Assembly (NCBI GenBank): GCA_903929475.1
Contig: CAIYUV010000204.1
Coordinates: forward strand, 1-50,768
Direction of reading: 5' to 3'
From: an uncultured Spartobacteria bacterium
GTDB lineage: Bacteria > Verrucomicrobiota > Verrucomicrobiia > Chthoniobacterales > Chthoniobacteraceae
Length of the DNA: 50,768 nt
This document shows positions 24,941 through 33,584 of the stretch, piece after piece; the stretch's first letter is position 1, and every line of letters begins with the position of its first letter. The position numbers and the translations under genes are program-made. Under the pieces are notes generated by a model. That model did not search any database. It was not told the DNA's origin and worked only from the letters and a program-made list of their open reading frames with translations.

Positions 24941-25058
24941 TGGCGTGTTTCTATTATGAAAAGGAGCGCGCAGACTAGGAGCACACACAAAGGCGTCAAG
25001 AACACAGCCAGCGCCGCCGCATTTCGCCGCACAAACTTCACATCGTCGCAAAAAAATC

Positions 25059-25086
25059 TTGCCGTAGGAAGCGTCACCCCTATTTT
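25059..25086 (+). promoter_or_regulatory. Candidate tRNA-Asn promoter
   Basis: A TTGCCG -35-like hexamer, a 16-base spacer and a TATTTT -10-like hexamer, followed directly by GCGCGCCC, 22 bases before the tRNA-Asn. The GC-rich stretch right after the -10 is also found at the candidate htpG and rplM promoters. Confidence 0.4.
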
Positions 25087-25107
25087 GCGCGCCCTCGCAT
25101 CCGCGAT

Positions 25108-25182
25108 TCCGGGGTAGCTCAGTGGTAGAGCGGTCGACTGTTAATCGACTGGTCGTAGGTTCAAATCCTACCCCCGGAGCCA
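25108..25182 (+). tRNA. tRNA-Asn (anticodon GTT)
   Basis: A 75-base tRNA with acceptor stem TCCGGGG/CCCCGGA, discriminator G and encoded CCA. The anticodon loop CTGTTAA gives anticodon GTT. The D-arm (AGCTCAGTGGTAGAGC) and T-arm (GTAGGTTCAAATCCTAC) are standard. Confidence 0.96.
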
Positions 25183-25272
25183 TCGTAAAGATCGCATCCT
25201 GAAATCCCGGCTGCGCTGCTGAATGCCACGAGAGCTTGCTTTCTTTCATGCAGTTTGGCTGAACATTTCGTC

Positions 25273-25911
25273 ATGCGTTGTTTGTTCCTCTTCATCATTT
25301 TCTCAATCGCTTCGGCGTCTGCCCAAAATTCAGGCGTTGCTGATAAATCACCGTCCACGCAGACAGGGCGGCAAATTACACAAGACGCCAAAAGGGAGGA
25401 CACAATTACTCAGGAGAAAAAAACTGCGGAAAAAAGGACGCCTGCAAGTGAGAACCCACCCAACCCTTTACTAACCGTGAGCCCCGAAACGAAGGACGAG
25501 CGGGAACTTCATGATTCGCTGATGACGAAGATGCGCTCCTTGAATGGCGGGAGGGAAAGTGAAGCTCCTGAAACCACTAAAAAATCTGACGACAGCGAGA
25601 ACATCTGGGAGGATTTCAAAACGCCACTCATCGTCATCGGAAGTTTGCTGATTTATTTCATTCCCACGTTGCTTGGAATGAAGAGGAACGATTTCAAAAA
25701 GGTGTTCCTCATTAATCTGATCCTCGGCTGCACTTTCGGCGCAGGGTTGATTGCGATGCACTTTTATCCCTTCCCCATGCAGTGGCTCTACATCTGGGCT
25801 GGTGTGAGCTGGGTATTGGCGCTGGTGCCATTGTTTTTGAAGGACTGCGCTCCGCCGCCTGAACGTGAGCGCAGACGCAAACATCGTTCGCGCAAGCGCA
25901 GCGTGCATTGA
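25273..25911 (+). CDS. Exported membrane protein with superinfection-immunity-like C terminus
   Basis: A 212-residue protein. The signal peptide starts at MRCLFLFIIFSIASASA (25273). Residues about 20-120 are charged, Gln/Lys-rich and likely disordered. The C-terminal 90 residues hold two or three membrane helices; LLIYFIPTLLGMKR and VFLINLILGCTFGA recall the superinfection immunity (PF14373) pattern of a Pro-containing helix, an Arg/Lys pair and an N-L-x-x-G motif. The match is partial and no phage gene is adjacent, so the function is open. The last residues are very basic (RRKHRSRKRS). Confidence 0.5.
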   Translation: MRCLFLFIIFSIASASAQNSGVADKSPSTQTGRQITQDAKREDTITQEKKTAEKRTPASENPPNPLLTVSPETKDERELHDSLMTKMRSLNGGRESEAPETTKKSDDSENIWEDFKTPLIVIGSLLIYFIPTLLGMKRNDFKKVFLINLILGCTFGAGLIAMHFYPFPMQWLYIWAGVSWVLALVPLFLKDCAPPPERERRRKHRSRKRSVH

Positions 25912-25950
25912 AATTTTGCTCTCTATCTTTTGCGTAAATAACGCGGAGAA

Positions 25951-27705
25951 TTATTTCCGGCGACGACGAGTGACGGTAAGGAGGCCGAGGAGAAGAAGGC
26001 TGGTGCTGGCCGGCTCAGGCGCCGGGGTGACATTCCATGCAATGCCGTAGGGCTGGGTGTTGGCGTCGTTGATAGTGTCGTAGATTTCGCCCTCCCATGT
26101 GACGCGGAGGGTGTAGTCGCCACTGTCGGGGACGACGAAGCTGAGGTGCTGGACGCTGGTGTATTGGGCGATGCTTTCGGCGATGAGAGTGGAGAGGCTG
26201 TTGCCGTCGTTGCGCCAAAGCTGGAGGCTGAGTTCGTCGAGGCTGGCGTCCACGCTGGTCTGGGTGAGTTGATCAAAAGTGCGATCGGCGAACCATGCGA
26301 GTGTGGCGGTGAACGTGTCGCCAGCGAGGATGGATTCGCTGATGATGTAGTCTGCGGGCGAACCGGCGCTGACCTGGCCATAGTCCCATCCACGACGGAG
26401 GACGTTGCCGCCACCGAGACCGGGCAGTCCGGCAGTGGTGTTGAGGCCGAGGATGCGGATGCCGGCGGGAAGTGGGTCGCCGATTTGGATGCGGTAGGCG
26501 TCCACGAGATTGAGCGCGCCTGCGCCGACGACGTAGTCGAGCGCCTGCGTGGTGCGGATGACGCCGCCATCGAGATGCTGTCCATTGTCCCATCCGGGAG
26601 TTTTGGTGGCAGCGGTCATGAGGATGGCCTTGATCACGCGCGGGTCGTTGATTTCACCACCGCCGAAAGATTTCCCCGCATCCACCATGAGCGCGGCGGC
26701 TCCGGCGACGATGGGCGCGGCGAAACTCGTGCCGCCCATGTCGGGAATATAATACTGGGCTTGAAAGGGGCCCACGGTCGGGTCGGTGCCGTGGATGTGT
26801 CCGCCAGTGAGTCCTCCGTAGAATGCGAGGGTGAGGTTGTCGCCGGGTGCGGCGATGTCCACGGCGGCGCGGACATGCGGGATGGTGATTCCGGTGGCAG
26901 GATTGTAGAAATCATTCGGCCCGCGGCTGGAAAAAGTGGCAACAGTTGAGAAGGGGTTCGGGCCGGTGTCTCCAGTGAGCGCGCCGACGGAGATGCCGTT
27001 GAATCCCGCAGCAGGACTGCCCACCGTGCCAATAGTCGGCCCTTCATTTCCCGCAGCAAAAACGCCGACCGCTCCGGATGCGCGCAGGATGGCGTCAATA
27101 GTGACGGTTTCAAAATTCGCGCCGGTCGGATCGCTAAAGCCCCAACTGCTGTTGATGACGTTCGCGGTGTGTCCATTCACTCCCGTGAGCAGGGGTTTTG
27201 TGTAGCCGTAGAGGAAACTCGCATCCGTGATCTCAAAGCTGCCGACATATTCGTCCGTGGGACCGCCGTTCCACTGTGTGGCGATGGCCGATGACCAGAG
27301 CGTGGCCTGCGGTGCGATGCCGTCTTGAAAAGTGTAGAGACCGTTTCCGTTGATGGCCTGCCCGACCATCGTCGCGTGCCAGTCAAACTGCCCGAGCGAA
27401 GTGCCGGCGATTGTCGGGTCACTGAGGAAAGTGCTGACCTGCGTGAGCGTCTCGTGCCCGTTCCAGACGTAGCCCGCCTCGATGTTCGCCACGATGGCAT
27501 CCGTGCCGAAATAACCCTCGTAGTAATACAGATCCGCGCCAATGGCCTGATTGATATAGAGTCCGTTGAAGATGTTCGTGCCAGAATCGCTGCCGACAAG
27601 CGCGAAGGCAGGCGTCGCCGCAAGAAGGAGCGCCGCAAACAAGCCGAGGCGTCTTTTACGAATAGTGGAAATGGGTGAAGGTCGGGAATCGAGCGGGGTG
27701 CTCAT
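25951..27705 (-). CDS. Secreted S8 (subtilisin-like) protease with PEP-CTERM end
   Basis: A 584-residue exported protein. The start is set at MSTPLDSRPS (27705), giving a signal peptide ending near TPAFALV. The subtilase core has His110 (FDWHATMVG), Asn220 (AAGNEGP) and Ser327 (GGTSFAAPIVAG). The position of the first catalytic Asp reads IVANIEAGY, with Glu76 in place of Asp. The C terminus ends in a PEP-CTERM-like sorting signal (APEPAST, a short hydrophobic helix, then RRRR). The PEP-CTERM processing genes (exosortase) are not in this window. Substrates are unknown. It converges on the membrane-protein gene ending at 25911. Confidence 0.82.
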   Translation of the reverse strand: MSTPLDSRPSPISTIRKRRLGLFAALLLAATPAFALVGSDSGTNIFNGLYINQAIGADLYYYEGYFGTDAIVANIEAGYVWNGHETLTQVSTFLSDPTIAGTSLGQFDWHATMVGQAINGNGLYTFQDGIAPQATLWSSAIATQWNGGPTDEYVGSFEITDASFLYGYTKPLLTGVNGHTANVINSSWGFSDPTGANFETVTIDAILRASGAVGVFAAGNEGPTIGTVGSPAAGFNGISVGALTGDTGPNPFSTVATFSSRGPNDFYNPATGITIPHVRAAVDIAAPGDNLTLAFYGGLTGGHIHGTDPTVGPFQAQYYIPDMGGTSFAAPIVAGAAALMVDAGKSFGGGEINDPRVIKAILMTAATKTPGWDNGQHLDGGVIRTTQALDYVVGAGALNLVDAYRIQIGDPLPAGIRILGLNTTAGLPGLGGGNVLRRGWDYGQVSAGSPADYIISESILAGDTFTATLAWFADRTFDQLTQTSVDASLDELSLQLWRNDGNSLSTLIAESIAQYTSVQHLSFVVPDSGDYTLRVTWEGEIYDTINDANTQPYGIAWNVTPAPEPASTSLLLLGLLTVTRRRRK

Positions 27706-27984
27706 GCGAGCGGGAAAATGAAGAATCACGGCGCTTTTGCCAGCACTCTTTTTGTCATCAACAACTTCCCCTTCCCCCGGCGCCACCATGGTTCCGCCAT
27801 CGCCACAGAACAAAAAGGCCACCCGCCTTGCCATAGATGGCCTTTGGTGAAAGGAAGCGGGTAATCTGTCCCTCCCTACTTCCCTCCCAGCCAGTCCAGA
27901 GCAGGAAAGCCCCGGCAGTGATGCAAAAGCGGTTCAGCCTCTGGATAAAACAGTCTCAACCCTGTGGTGCTTAATCACCTGCAT

Positions 27985-28215
27985 GGGTGGCTAAATATCG
28001 CCAATGTTGACCAAATATCGTAAGTGTGTGACTAAATATTGACAGTGTGGGACAAAACCTTGGCAGTGTTTAGACAGACCTTGGCAGTATAGAGACAGAC
28101 CTTGGAAGTGTGGAGACAGACCTTGGCAGTGTGAACCAAATCTCGCCGAGTGTATGACTAAATCTCGTGAGCGTGTTAATAAATCTCGTGAGTGTGTGAC
28201 CAAATCTCCAAAACA
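27985..28215. repeat. 21-bp minisatellite, 11 units
   Basis: Eleven head-to-tail 21-base units with no indels, 231 bases in all. Central units share a core like AGACAGACCTTGGCAGTG; outer units drift to CTAAATCTCGTGAGTG. As 21 divides by three, every frame keeps a 7-residue period; the minus strand is open for 70 codons (for example QGLSPHFQGLSLYCQG). It lies in a gene-poor stretch between the S8 protease and the RRM gene. Confidence 0.9.
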
Positions 28216-28969
28216 GCGAAACAGACGAGACCGCCCAGCTTACCACGGATGCAGCCTGCTCAGAGCACCAAGCGTGCGCGGACAAGCCAGCCAAGAGCAT
28301 CGCCCTAGCAACCAGGTCGTATTTGACCACAGCCAAAAAGTGGCAGCCTCATTTGGCAGCAGGCTTTGGTTCGCATAGGAGATTTCTCATTTACCTCGCC
28401 CCCATGCCAGAAACCTGCCCACGATGCAAGAAGCTACACCCTCCACGCCCGCACTCGCCCAGCGGGAAATGCCACCCATTTCCATGCCATACATACATGG
28501 GCGCAATTTTCACCGGCCCGGGAGTGCCAACTACGGGTCACGTGGCTCGGCGGGCGGTGGCGCTGGCTTACAGTTGCGGGACGCTCTTTGTGACTTTGCC
28601 GTTGTTGGCGTTGCCCGTGATGCAGTTGTTGCGCAGGGAGATGATGGTGCCGCTGTGAAGTGCAGACAAAGAGTCGGCGCGCACCCCGCACCGCGCGCGG
28701 ATTGCGGAAAAACGCCCCCCACTCTGCCCTTGCTTAATGAGCAAAGCTCCGCTACCCGTCCCGCCGCGTGCAGGCTGGCAACTCGCGCGCTTTTCCCGCG
28801 AAAACCTACGCCAAACGATGACGCAGCGACTTCTCCGTGCTCTTTCATCCCGCGATGCCCGGCTGCACCCACTCACGGTGACAGCCAGGTGGAAAGTGCA
28901 GCCTTTGCCACACACCGCACGCCCTGCGACGCACGAACGCAAGCAGGCAACGCAACCACACAAAGCAAC
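28216..28969. other. Gene-poor interval after the minisatellite
   Basis: No gene of clear coding quality is seen in these 754 bases. The best candidate is an 84-codon frame at 28404-28658 (plus) starting MPETCPRCKKLHPPRPH, with CxxC and further Cys residues suggesting a small zinc-binding protein, but the rest of the frame is unconvincing. Several long minus-strand frames here are likely shadows of the RRM protein's Arg-rich region. Confidence 0.3.
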
Positions 28970-29503
28970 ATGAACACGAACGACACACGCCCGCAGGGCC
29001 GCCGCGACAATCGCGGAGGACGCAGGCGCTACAATGACCGCAACGACAGAAACGACCGCAGCCGCGGCCCCCGCGAAAACCGCACACAACACGCGCCGAA
29101 GAAACTCACCTTCTGGCAAAAGATCGTCGCCTTCTTCACCGGCGGCGCAAAAAAGAAAGCAACACCCGCACAACGCACCAGCCGCCCGCCCTACGAAGGA
29201 AAATCCGAACGCAAGGCCCCGCGCCCGGAAGCCGTGGAGGTCACTTCTCCAAAACTCTACGTCGGCAACCTCAGCTACGACGCCACCGAGAGCGACTTGT
29301 TCGATCTCTTCAAGGGCGTCGGCGAAGTGCAGAACGCGGAGATCGTGACCAACAAAGCCACGTATAAGTCGAAGGGCTTCGGCTTCGTCACCATGCTCAC
29401 CGTGGACGAGGCGAAGCGCGCCGTCGCTGAGTTGCACGACAAACAATTCATGGGTCGCAGCCTCGTGGTGAGCGGCTCGAAATCCGAAGGCGTGCGCGAC
29501 TAG
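28970..29503 (+). CDS. RRM-type RNA-binding protein
   Basis: A 177-residue cytoplasmic RNA-binding protein. Residues 1-45 are rich in Arg and Asn (NDRNDRNDRSRGP), a low-complexity arm. An amphipathic hydrophobic segment LTFWQKIVAFFTGG lies at 46-59. The RRM domain spans about 93-170 with RNP2 (KLYVGNLSYD) and RNP1 (KSKGFGFVTM). Single-RRM proteins of this kind occur in cyanobacteria and PVC bacteria and often respond to cold; that role is not shown here. A good terminator follows directly after the gene. The leader is A/C-rich. Confidence 0.9.
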   Translation: MNTNDTRPQGRRDNRGGRRRYNDRNDRNDRSRGPRENRTQHAPKKLTFWQKIVAFFTGGAKKKATPAQRTSRPPYEGKSERKAPRPEAVEVTSPKLYVGNLSYDATESDLFDLFKGVGEVQNAEIVTNKATYKSKGFGFVTMLTVDEAKRAVAELHDKQFMGRSLVVSGSKSEGVRD

Positions 29504-29526
29504 CCACACTGCCGGAACAATCATCA

Positions 29527-29564
29527 ACGGGAGTCTCGCCAACGCGGGACTCCCGTTTTTCTTT
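29527..29564 (+). terminator. Intrinsic terminator after the RRM gene
   Basis: ACGGGAGTC pairs with GACTCCCGT around a 12-base loop and is followed by TTTTTCTTT. The hairpin lies 24 bases after the RRM stop and about 40 bases before miaA, so miaA probably has its own promoter or readthrough. Confidence 0.85.
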
Positions 29565-29604
29565 CTCGCCGAAATGCCGCGTCCCGCAAACGCTCGCGCC
29601 TGTT

Positions 29605-30492
29605 TTGCAAACGAAACTTCCAGCCACGACCTTCTTCCTCCTCGGCCCCACCGCCGTGGGAAAAAGCGACCTCGCCGTGGCGTTCGCCGAGCGTATCGGC
29701 GGGGAGATTGTCGGCGCGGATGCATTTCAGATTTACGCCGGCCTCGACGTGCTCAGCGCAAAGCCGTCACCCGAACTGCGCGCCCGCGTGCCGCACCATC
29801 TCATCGGCGAAATCCCGCTCAGCGAACCGTTCGACGTGGCAAAATATCTCACCCTCGCCGCCGCACGCATCGCCGACATCGCCGCGCGTGGGCGCGTCCC
29901 CATCGTCTGCGGCGGCAACGGCCTCTACATCCGCGCTCTCACCCACGGCCTCGCCGACATCCCGCCCGGCGACGCGACGCTGCGGGCGGAGTTGGAAAAG
30001 GAACCACTCCCCGCGCTCGTCGCCCGCCTCCACGCACTCGATCCCGCCGCTCAAGTGGACGAAAAAAACCCGCGCCGCGTCATCCGCGCACTCGAAGTGT
30101 GCCTGCTCAGCGGACGTCCCTTTTCCGCCCACCGCACCGAGTGGAAAGCAGAGCCGGAAGTGCGCGGAGTCATCCTCACCCGCCCGCGCGCTGAACTCCA
30201 CGAACGCATCGCCGCCCGCACCGAAGCGATGTTTGCCGAAGGTGTCATCGCCGAAGTCGCCGCCGTCACCGGACTCGGCCCCACCGCTTCCGAAATGCTC
30301 GGCCTGCGCGAAATCCGCGCCCACATCTCCGGCACGATTACGCTCGCCGAGTGCAAAGCCGCCATCACGCAATCCACCCGCCAATACGCCAAGCGCCAGC
30401 TCACATGGTTCCGCCGCGAGCGCGGCTACACATGGCTCGACCTCGCGGAGACGCCCGCCCCGCTCGCTGCGCTCCTCCGTGCCGCGACCTGA
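29605..30492 (+). CDS. miaA: tRNA dimethylallyltransferase
   Basis: Adds a dimethylallyl group to A37 of tRNAs that read codons starting with U. The 295-residue protein opens with the Walker A FLLGPTAVGKSDLA near residue 11. The DAFQIYAGLDVLSAKPS block is present, as are VCGGNGLYIRAL, the tRNA-binding RRVIRALE, and the C-terminal TRQYAKRQLTWFRRE. The start is a TTG at 29605, a reasonable choice because the P-loop begins so soon after; the exact start is uncertain. It lies 40 bases after the RRM gene terminator. Confidence 0.95.
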   Translation: MQTKLPATTFFLLGPTAVGKSDLAVAFAERIGGEIVGADAFQIYAGLDVLSAKPSPELRARVPHHLIGEIPLSEPFDVAKYLTLAAARIADIAARGRVPIVCGGNGLYIRALTHGLADIPPGDATLRAELEKEPLPALVARLHALDPAAQVDEKNPRRVIRALEVCLLSGRPFSAHRTEWKAEPEVRGVILTRPRAELHERIAARTEAMFAEGVIAEVAAVTGLGPTASEMLGLREIRAHISGTITLAECKAAITQSTRQYAKRQLTWFRRERGYTWLDLAETPAPLAALLRAAT

Positions 30493-30769
30493 TTCACTAC
30501 AGGGAGCACAGAGAACGCAGAGAAAATCATACTCTCTAACTGCGCTCTTAGTTTATTCTCACTGCGCACTTCGTGAACGCCATCAGTGCTTGTTAACAAA
30601 TGACCAACCATTCTCCCCACCCACCACCCGCAGAACTGAAGAGACGGTGAAAAGCAGGAAGCTCCAATAGACAAACAATCCGTCTCTCCCTACATCCTTC
30701 TGGAACAGGTTCACCCGGCCCGCCAGATGCGGCGCAGGAATTGCCTGCAATGCCACAGCAGACAGCCAG
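30493..30769. other. Intergenic gap with heptamer-like phrase
   Basis: No gene is seen in these 277 bases. About 30500-30522 contains a CACAGAG/AACGCAG/AGAAAAT phrase of the degenerate 7-base type also found elsewhere in the window. A pyrimidine-rich segment CGTCTCTCCCTACATCC at about 30681 resembles the phrase recurring at 27863, 33530, 34383 and 35010. Confidence 0.4.
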
Positions 30770-31999
30770 ATGAACGATACTCCGAAAGCATCCAAGTCGA
30801 GCAAGTCTCCCGGCCGTTCGCGCCGGGTGCTCGCGAAATTGCTGCTGATGCTGATTGCGACCGCGTTCGCGCTTGGGCTGGCGGAGTGCATCGTCCGGTT
30901 GATTTATCCGGAATTTGGAATCCCCATTTTCACGACGAAGCTCTTCACCGAATACGATCCGCTGTTGGGCTGGAGGAAAATCCCCAACTTCCACGGCACC
31001 CACGTGCAGGATGAATACACCATCGTCGAGCGCTTCAATTCCAAAGGGCTGCGCGGCCCCGAGTATCCCTACAAAAAACCTGCGGGAGAATTTCGTATCC
31101 TCGTTCTCGGCGATTCATTCGCCGAAGGCTACACCGTGGAGTTCGAGGACCTCTGCTCGGAACTGCTGAAGCAGAAACTCAGCACGGGACTCAACAAGCG
31201 CGTGCAGGTGATCAACGCGGGCACCGGCGGATACAGCACGGACCAGGAGCTTCTTTTCTTCCGCACCGAGGGCGTGAAATATGAGCCCGACCTCGTCATC
31301 GTGCTGTATTGCGAGAACGACGCCCCCATGAACGTCAAATCCGTCTATTACACGATGGGACGCGGACAGAAACCGCTCTTCGCGTTGGAAGACGGAAAGC
31401 TCTCGCTCAAATCCACGCCACAGAAAACATGGGACCGCACCGAGGAAGCGGAAAAAGACTCGGCCAAAAAAGAGCACGATTACAAAAAACCGTTCAGCCT
31501 GCTGAAACCCGACACATGGTATCTCTACCGCCTCACCAAATATGTGCTCAGCCGTCGTTCAAAGAATACCACCGCCGGAGGCCCGATTGAGCAAGTGCTG
31601 GAAAGCGCGCCGGAGGATAAGCCAGCGGGCGACACAGTCTATCGCGGACGGCAGGACGAATGGATCATGACCGAAGCCCTCATGGCCCAGATCCAAAAAG
31701 AAGCCGCGGATGCCGGCGCGAAGTTTCTCCTCTACAGCATCCCGCAGAAGGAAGACGTTTACAGCGCGAAAGCCCCCGACAGCGCCATCGAGCACAACCT
31801 CCGCGTGATGAGCCAGCGCCACGCAATGAAGTTCATCCCGACCATCGCGACCTTTCGCAAACAAGCCGCGAATCTGGCACCATCCCAAAAACGACTCTAC
31901 TGGAAAAAAGACTCCCACTGGACCCCCGAAGGCCATCGCCTGACAGCCGAAATCCTCGCCCAACACATCCTCTCCCATCGCACAGAATACGGCCTGTAA
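30770..31999 (+). CDS. Membrane-anchored SGNH-type hydrolase (AlgX/DHHW-like)
   Basis: A 409-residue protein with a cytoplasmic basic start, one membrane helix at about 22-44 (KLLLMLIATAFALGLAECI), and an extracytoplasmic SGNH hydrolase domain. The nucleophile elbow is LVLGDSFAEGY (Ser in GDSF), followed by NAGTGGYSTDQE and VIVLYCENDA. The Asp/His pair appears as KKDSHWTPEGH near the C terminus, the form typical of the DHHW/AlgX-like polysaccharide O-acetylation and esterase group. So it may add or remove acyl groups on a cell-surface polymer. No adjacent MBOAT or polysaccharide gene is present. Confidence 0.85.
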   Translation: MNDTPKASKSSKSPGRSRRVLAKLLLMLIATAFALGLAECIVRLIYPEFGIPIFTTKLFTEYDPLLGWRKIPNFHGTHVQDEYTIVERFNSKGLRGPEYPYKKPAGEFRILVLGDSFAEGYTVEFEDLCSELLKQKLSTGLNKRVQVINAGTGGYSTDQELLFFRTEGVKYEPDLVIVLYCENDAPMNVKSVYYTMGRGQKPLFALEDGKLSLKSTPQKTWDRTEEAEKDSAKKEHDYKKPFSLLKPDTWYLYRLTKYVLSRRSKNTTAGGPIEQVLESAPEDKPAGDTVYRGRQDEWIMTEALMAQIQKEAADAGAKFLLYSIPQKEDVYSAKAPDSAIEHNLRVMSQRHAMKFIPTIATFRKQAANLAPSQKRLYWKKDSHWTPEGHRLTAEILAQHILSHRTEYGL

Positions 32000-32061
32000 G
32001 AAGCAACGACTCCGAGCATGGAGATGTAAAAAGAATCTGCCAGTCCCTTTGCTCTCGACAA

Positions 32062-32277
32062 TCACCGACCCCGCTCGTTGGCCTCATCGCGGGAGAGCGG
32101 AGTAAAGCTCTGAACTTCCGCCGGGGCGGCAATCAACTCCCCGATGAAATCTTCGCTCACCTCAGCATCCTCCTTCATCAAAATCACATGCACCCGCCCC
32201 TCGAACGCCTTTCTAGCATCGGTGGGAAGCGACAAAACGCCTTCGCGAATCTCGGTATCAAACTGCATCGCTGTCAT
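32062..32277 (-). CDS. Orphan antitoxin-like small protein
   Basis: A 71-residue protein (MTAMQFDTEIREGVLSLPT at the start; PLSRDEANERGR at the end). The N terminus resembles the MQFDTxVxxGxIxLP form of antitoxin-like proteins that accompany PIN toxins in cyanobacteria and PVC bacteria. No toxin gene adjoins it: downstream the frame runs into the end of the convergent SGNH gene. It is therefore an orphan or remnant of a toxin-antitoxin pair. Function is inferred from similarity only. Confidence 0.5.
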   Translation of the reverse strand: MTAMQFDTEIREGVLSLPTDARKAFEGRVHVILMKEDAEVSEDFIGELIAAPAEVQSFTPLSRDEANERGR

Positions 32278-32413
32278 AGAGCCATGACGCCTCACAACAT
32301 GAGGGAATCAAGGCTGCATTCTCTCATGCGCTCACTTCAGTCCCTCGTGAAGGCAGGAAAGACACGCGCAAATTTAGAGAAAACATCTTCTCGATAATGA
32401 ATAATCTGTCCCT

Positions 32414-32435
32414 TGGCGCTCTATTGGCGCTCTAT
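32414..32435 (+). repeat. Tandem 11-bp direct repeat in the PEP-CTERM upstream region
   Basis: TGGCGCTCTAT occurs twice back to back, the second copy running into a TATAAA -10-like sequence. It lies about 120 bases upstream of the PEP-CTERM protein gene and could be a regulator site or promoter region. Confidence 0.5.
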
Positions 32436-32554
32436 AAACTGCGCGAATATTTTTCTTGCTTCGCATGTTGGAAATTGGAAAAAGCTGAAGTCGCAATTCG
32501 CCTTCCCCCTGATTTTCGCAGAACAAAACCACCCACACAAAGAACAAACCCACC

Positions 32555-33418
32555 ATGAAAACAACCCAAGAACAAACACTCCAACGCCCCCGCTCGCAAA
32601 AACAACTGGCCTTCGTTTTGAGCACCGCAGTGCTCGTTATCGGTGCCTCGTCAGTTCATGCCGATATGCAGCAAATCTATTTAGAAGATTTTAATGCTTA
32701 CGCAGACGGACCCCTGCCCGGATTGGGTATGAATGGCTGGTATAAAAATGCCCTCACCACGCCGCCTGTATTAATCCAAAGCGGAAAGGCCTACGCTACG
32801 CCTGATGCAGGCTTTGCCGCAGTGCGTGCCACAGCCTTTTTCCCGGATCTTTTTAGCGGTGGCCTCAATCATGGGACGCTCGAATTTGATCTTCTGTCCG
32901 CCTGCGCCCAGTGGGATTTTCGCATCGGACCGGCGACATTTAATACTTCGACGAACGCAGTCGTCAGTGCCGCGTCATCACAATTCGTTACAGGACAATT
33001 CGGTCCTTACGGTGGAGCCTTGGACTTTTTTACCTCTATAAAGTCGTCAGGCAACATCCAAGGCACTGTTCCTGGTTCGGTCTACTGGGACGGCACTGCG
33101 GCTGGATCAACCGAGCATTACTTGTTTGATTTCACACGTTCCGGCACTTCCGTTACCGTCAATATGTTCTGCAACGGCAATCTGATGCCGCAGTTCACAA
33201 ACTACACCTACACCGTAACGGATGCCAATGGCATCAACTCATTCCGTCTTTCGCCAACTGACTACAGCGGCTATCCATCACTCACTGCTTTCGATAATCT
33301 CAAAGTTTCCACGGAGGTCGCTGCTGTACCGGAGCCATCCTCCGCTTTACTGATGGTCGCAGGCTGCGGCTCGCTGCTCGCACGCCGCAGACGCCAGAAG
33401 ATAGTAGGGGCAGTTTGA
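32555..33418 (+). CDS. PEP-CTERM secreted protein
   Basis: A 287-residue exported protein. After a basic start (MKTTQEQTLQRPRSQKQ) comes a signal peptide ending near SSVHA. The body, residues about 40-255, is beta-rich with LamG-like features (IYLEDFNAYADGPLPG; LTAFDNLKVS), as in carbohydrate-binding or adhesive domains. The C terminus is a PEP-CTERM signal: VPEPSSALLMV, a hydrophobic stretch and RRRRQK. These proteins are sorted to the cell surface by an exosortase, encoded elsewhere. The leader before the ATG is A/C-rich with no Shine-Dalgarno. The gene is richer in A+T than its neighbours. Confidence 0.8.
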   Translation: MKTTQEQTLQRPRSQKQLAFVLSTAVLVIGASSVHADMQQIYLEDFNAYADGPLPGLGMNGWYKNALTTPPVLIQSGKAYATPDAGFAAVRATAFFPDLFSGGLNHGTLEFDLLSACAQWDFRIGPATFNTSTNAVVSAASSQFVTGQFGPYGGALDFFTSIKSSGNIQGTVPGSVYWDGTAAGSTEHYLFDFTRSGTSVTVNMFCNGNLMPQFTNYTYTVTDANGINSFRLSPTDYSGYPSLTAFDNLKVSTEVAAVPEPSSALLMVAGCGSLLARRRRQKIVGAV

Positions 33419-33584
33419 ACTGCGCACAGATAAGGGCGACAACGGATTTTCAGCGCCATTCCTCTCTATCGAATGGCAATGCAAAGGCTCATCCGATCGC
33501 CTTTCAGGCCTGTCTTATTTTTTGCACAGCCATCCCTATTTCCCCACTCAGCGATGAAGAAAGATGCACCGTGTTGGTCGCGCG

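Noticed and set aside
23168-25117. 649-codon plus-strand frame opposite transketolase
   Set aside because: Transketolase signatures are on the minus strand; the plus frame carries only a shadow composition.
27985-28215. CRISPR array
   Set aside because: The units are tandem without unique spacers, and no cas gene is present.
28568-29725. Long minus-strand open frame opposite the RRM gene and miaA start
   Set aside because: Its residues mirror the Arg-rich and RRM codons of the plus-strand gene, it has no recognisable domain, and the RRM protein has clear RNP motifs on the other strand.
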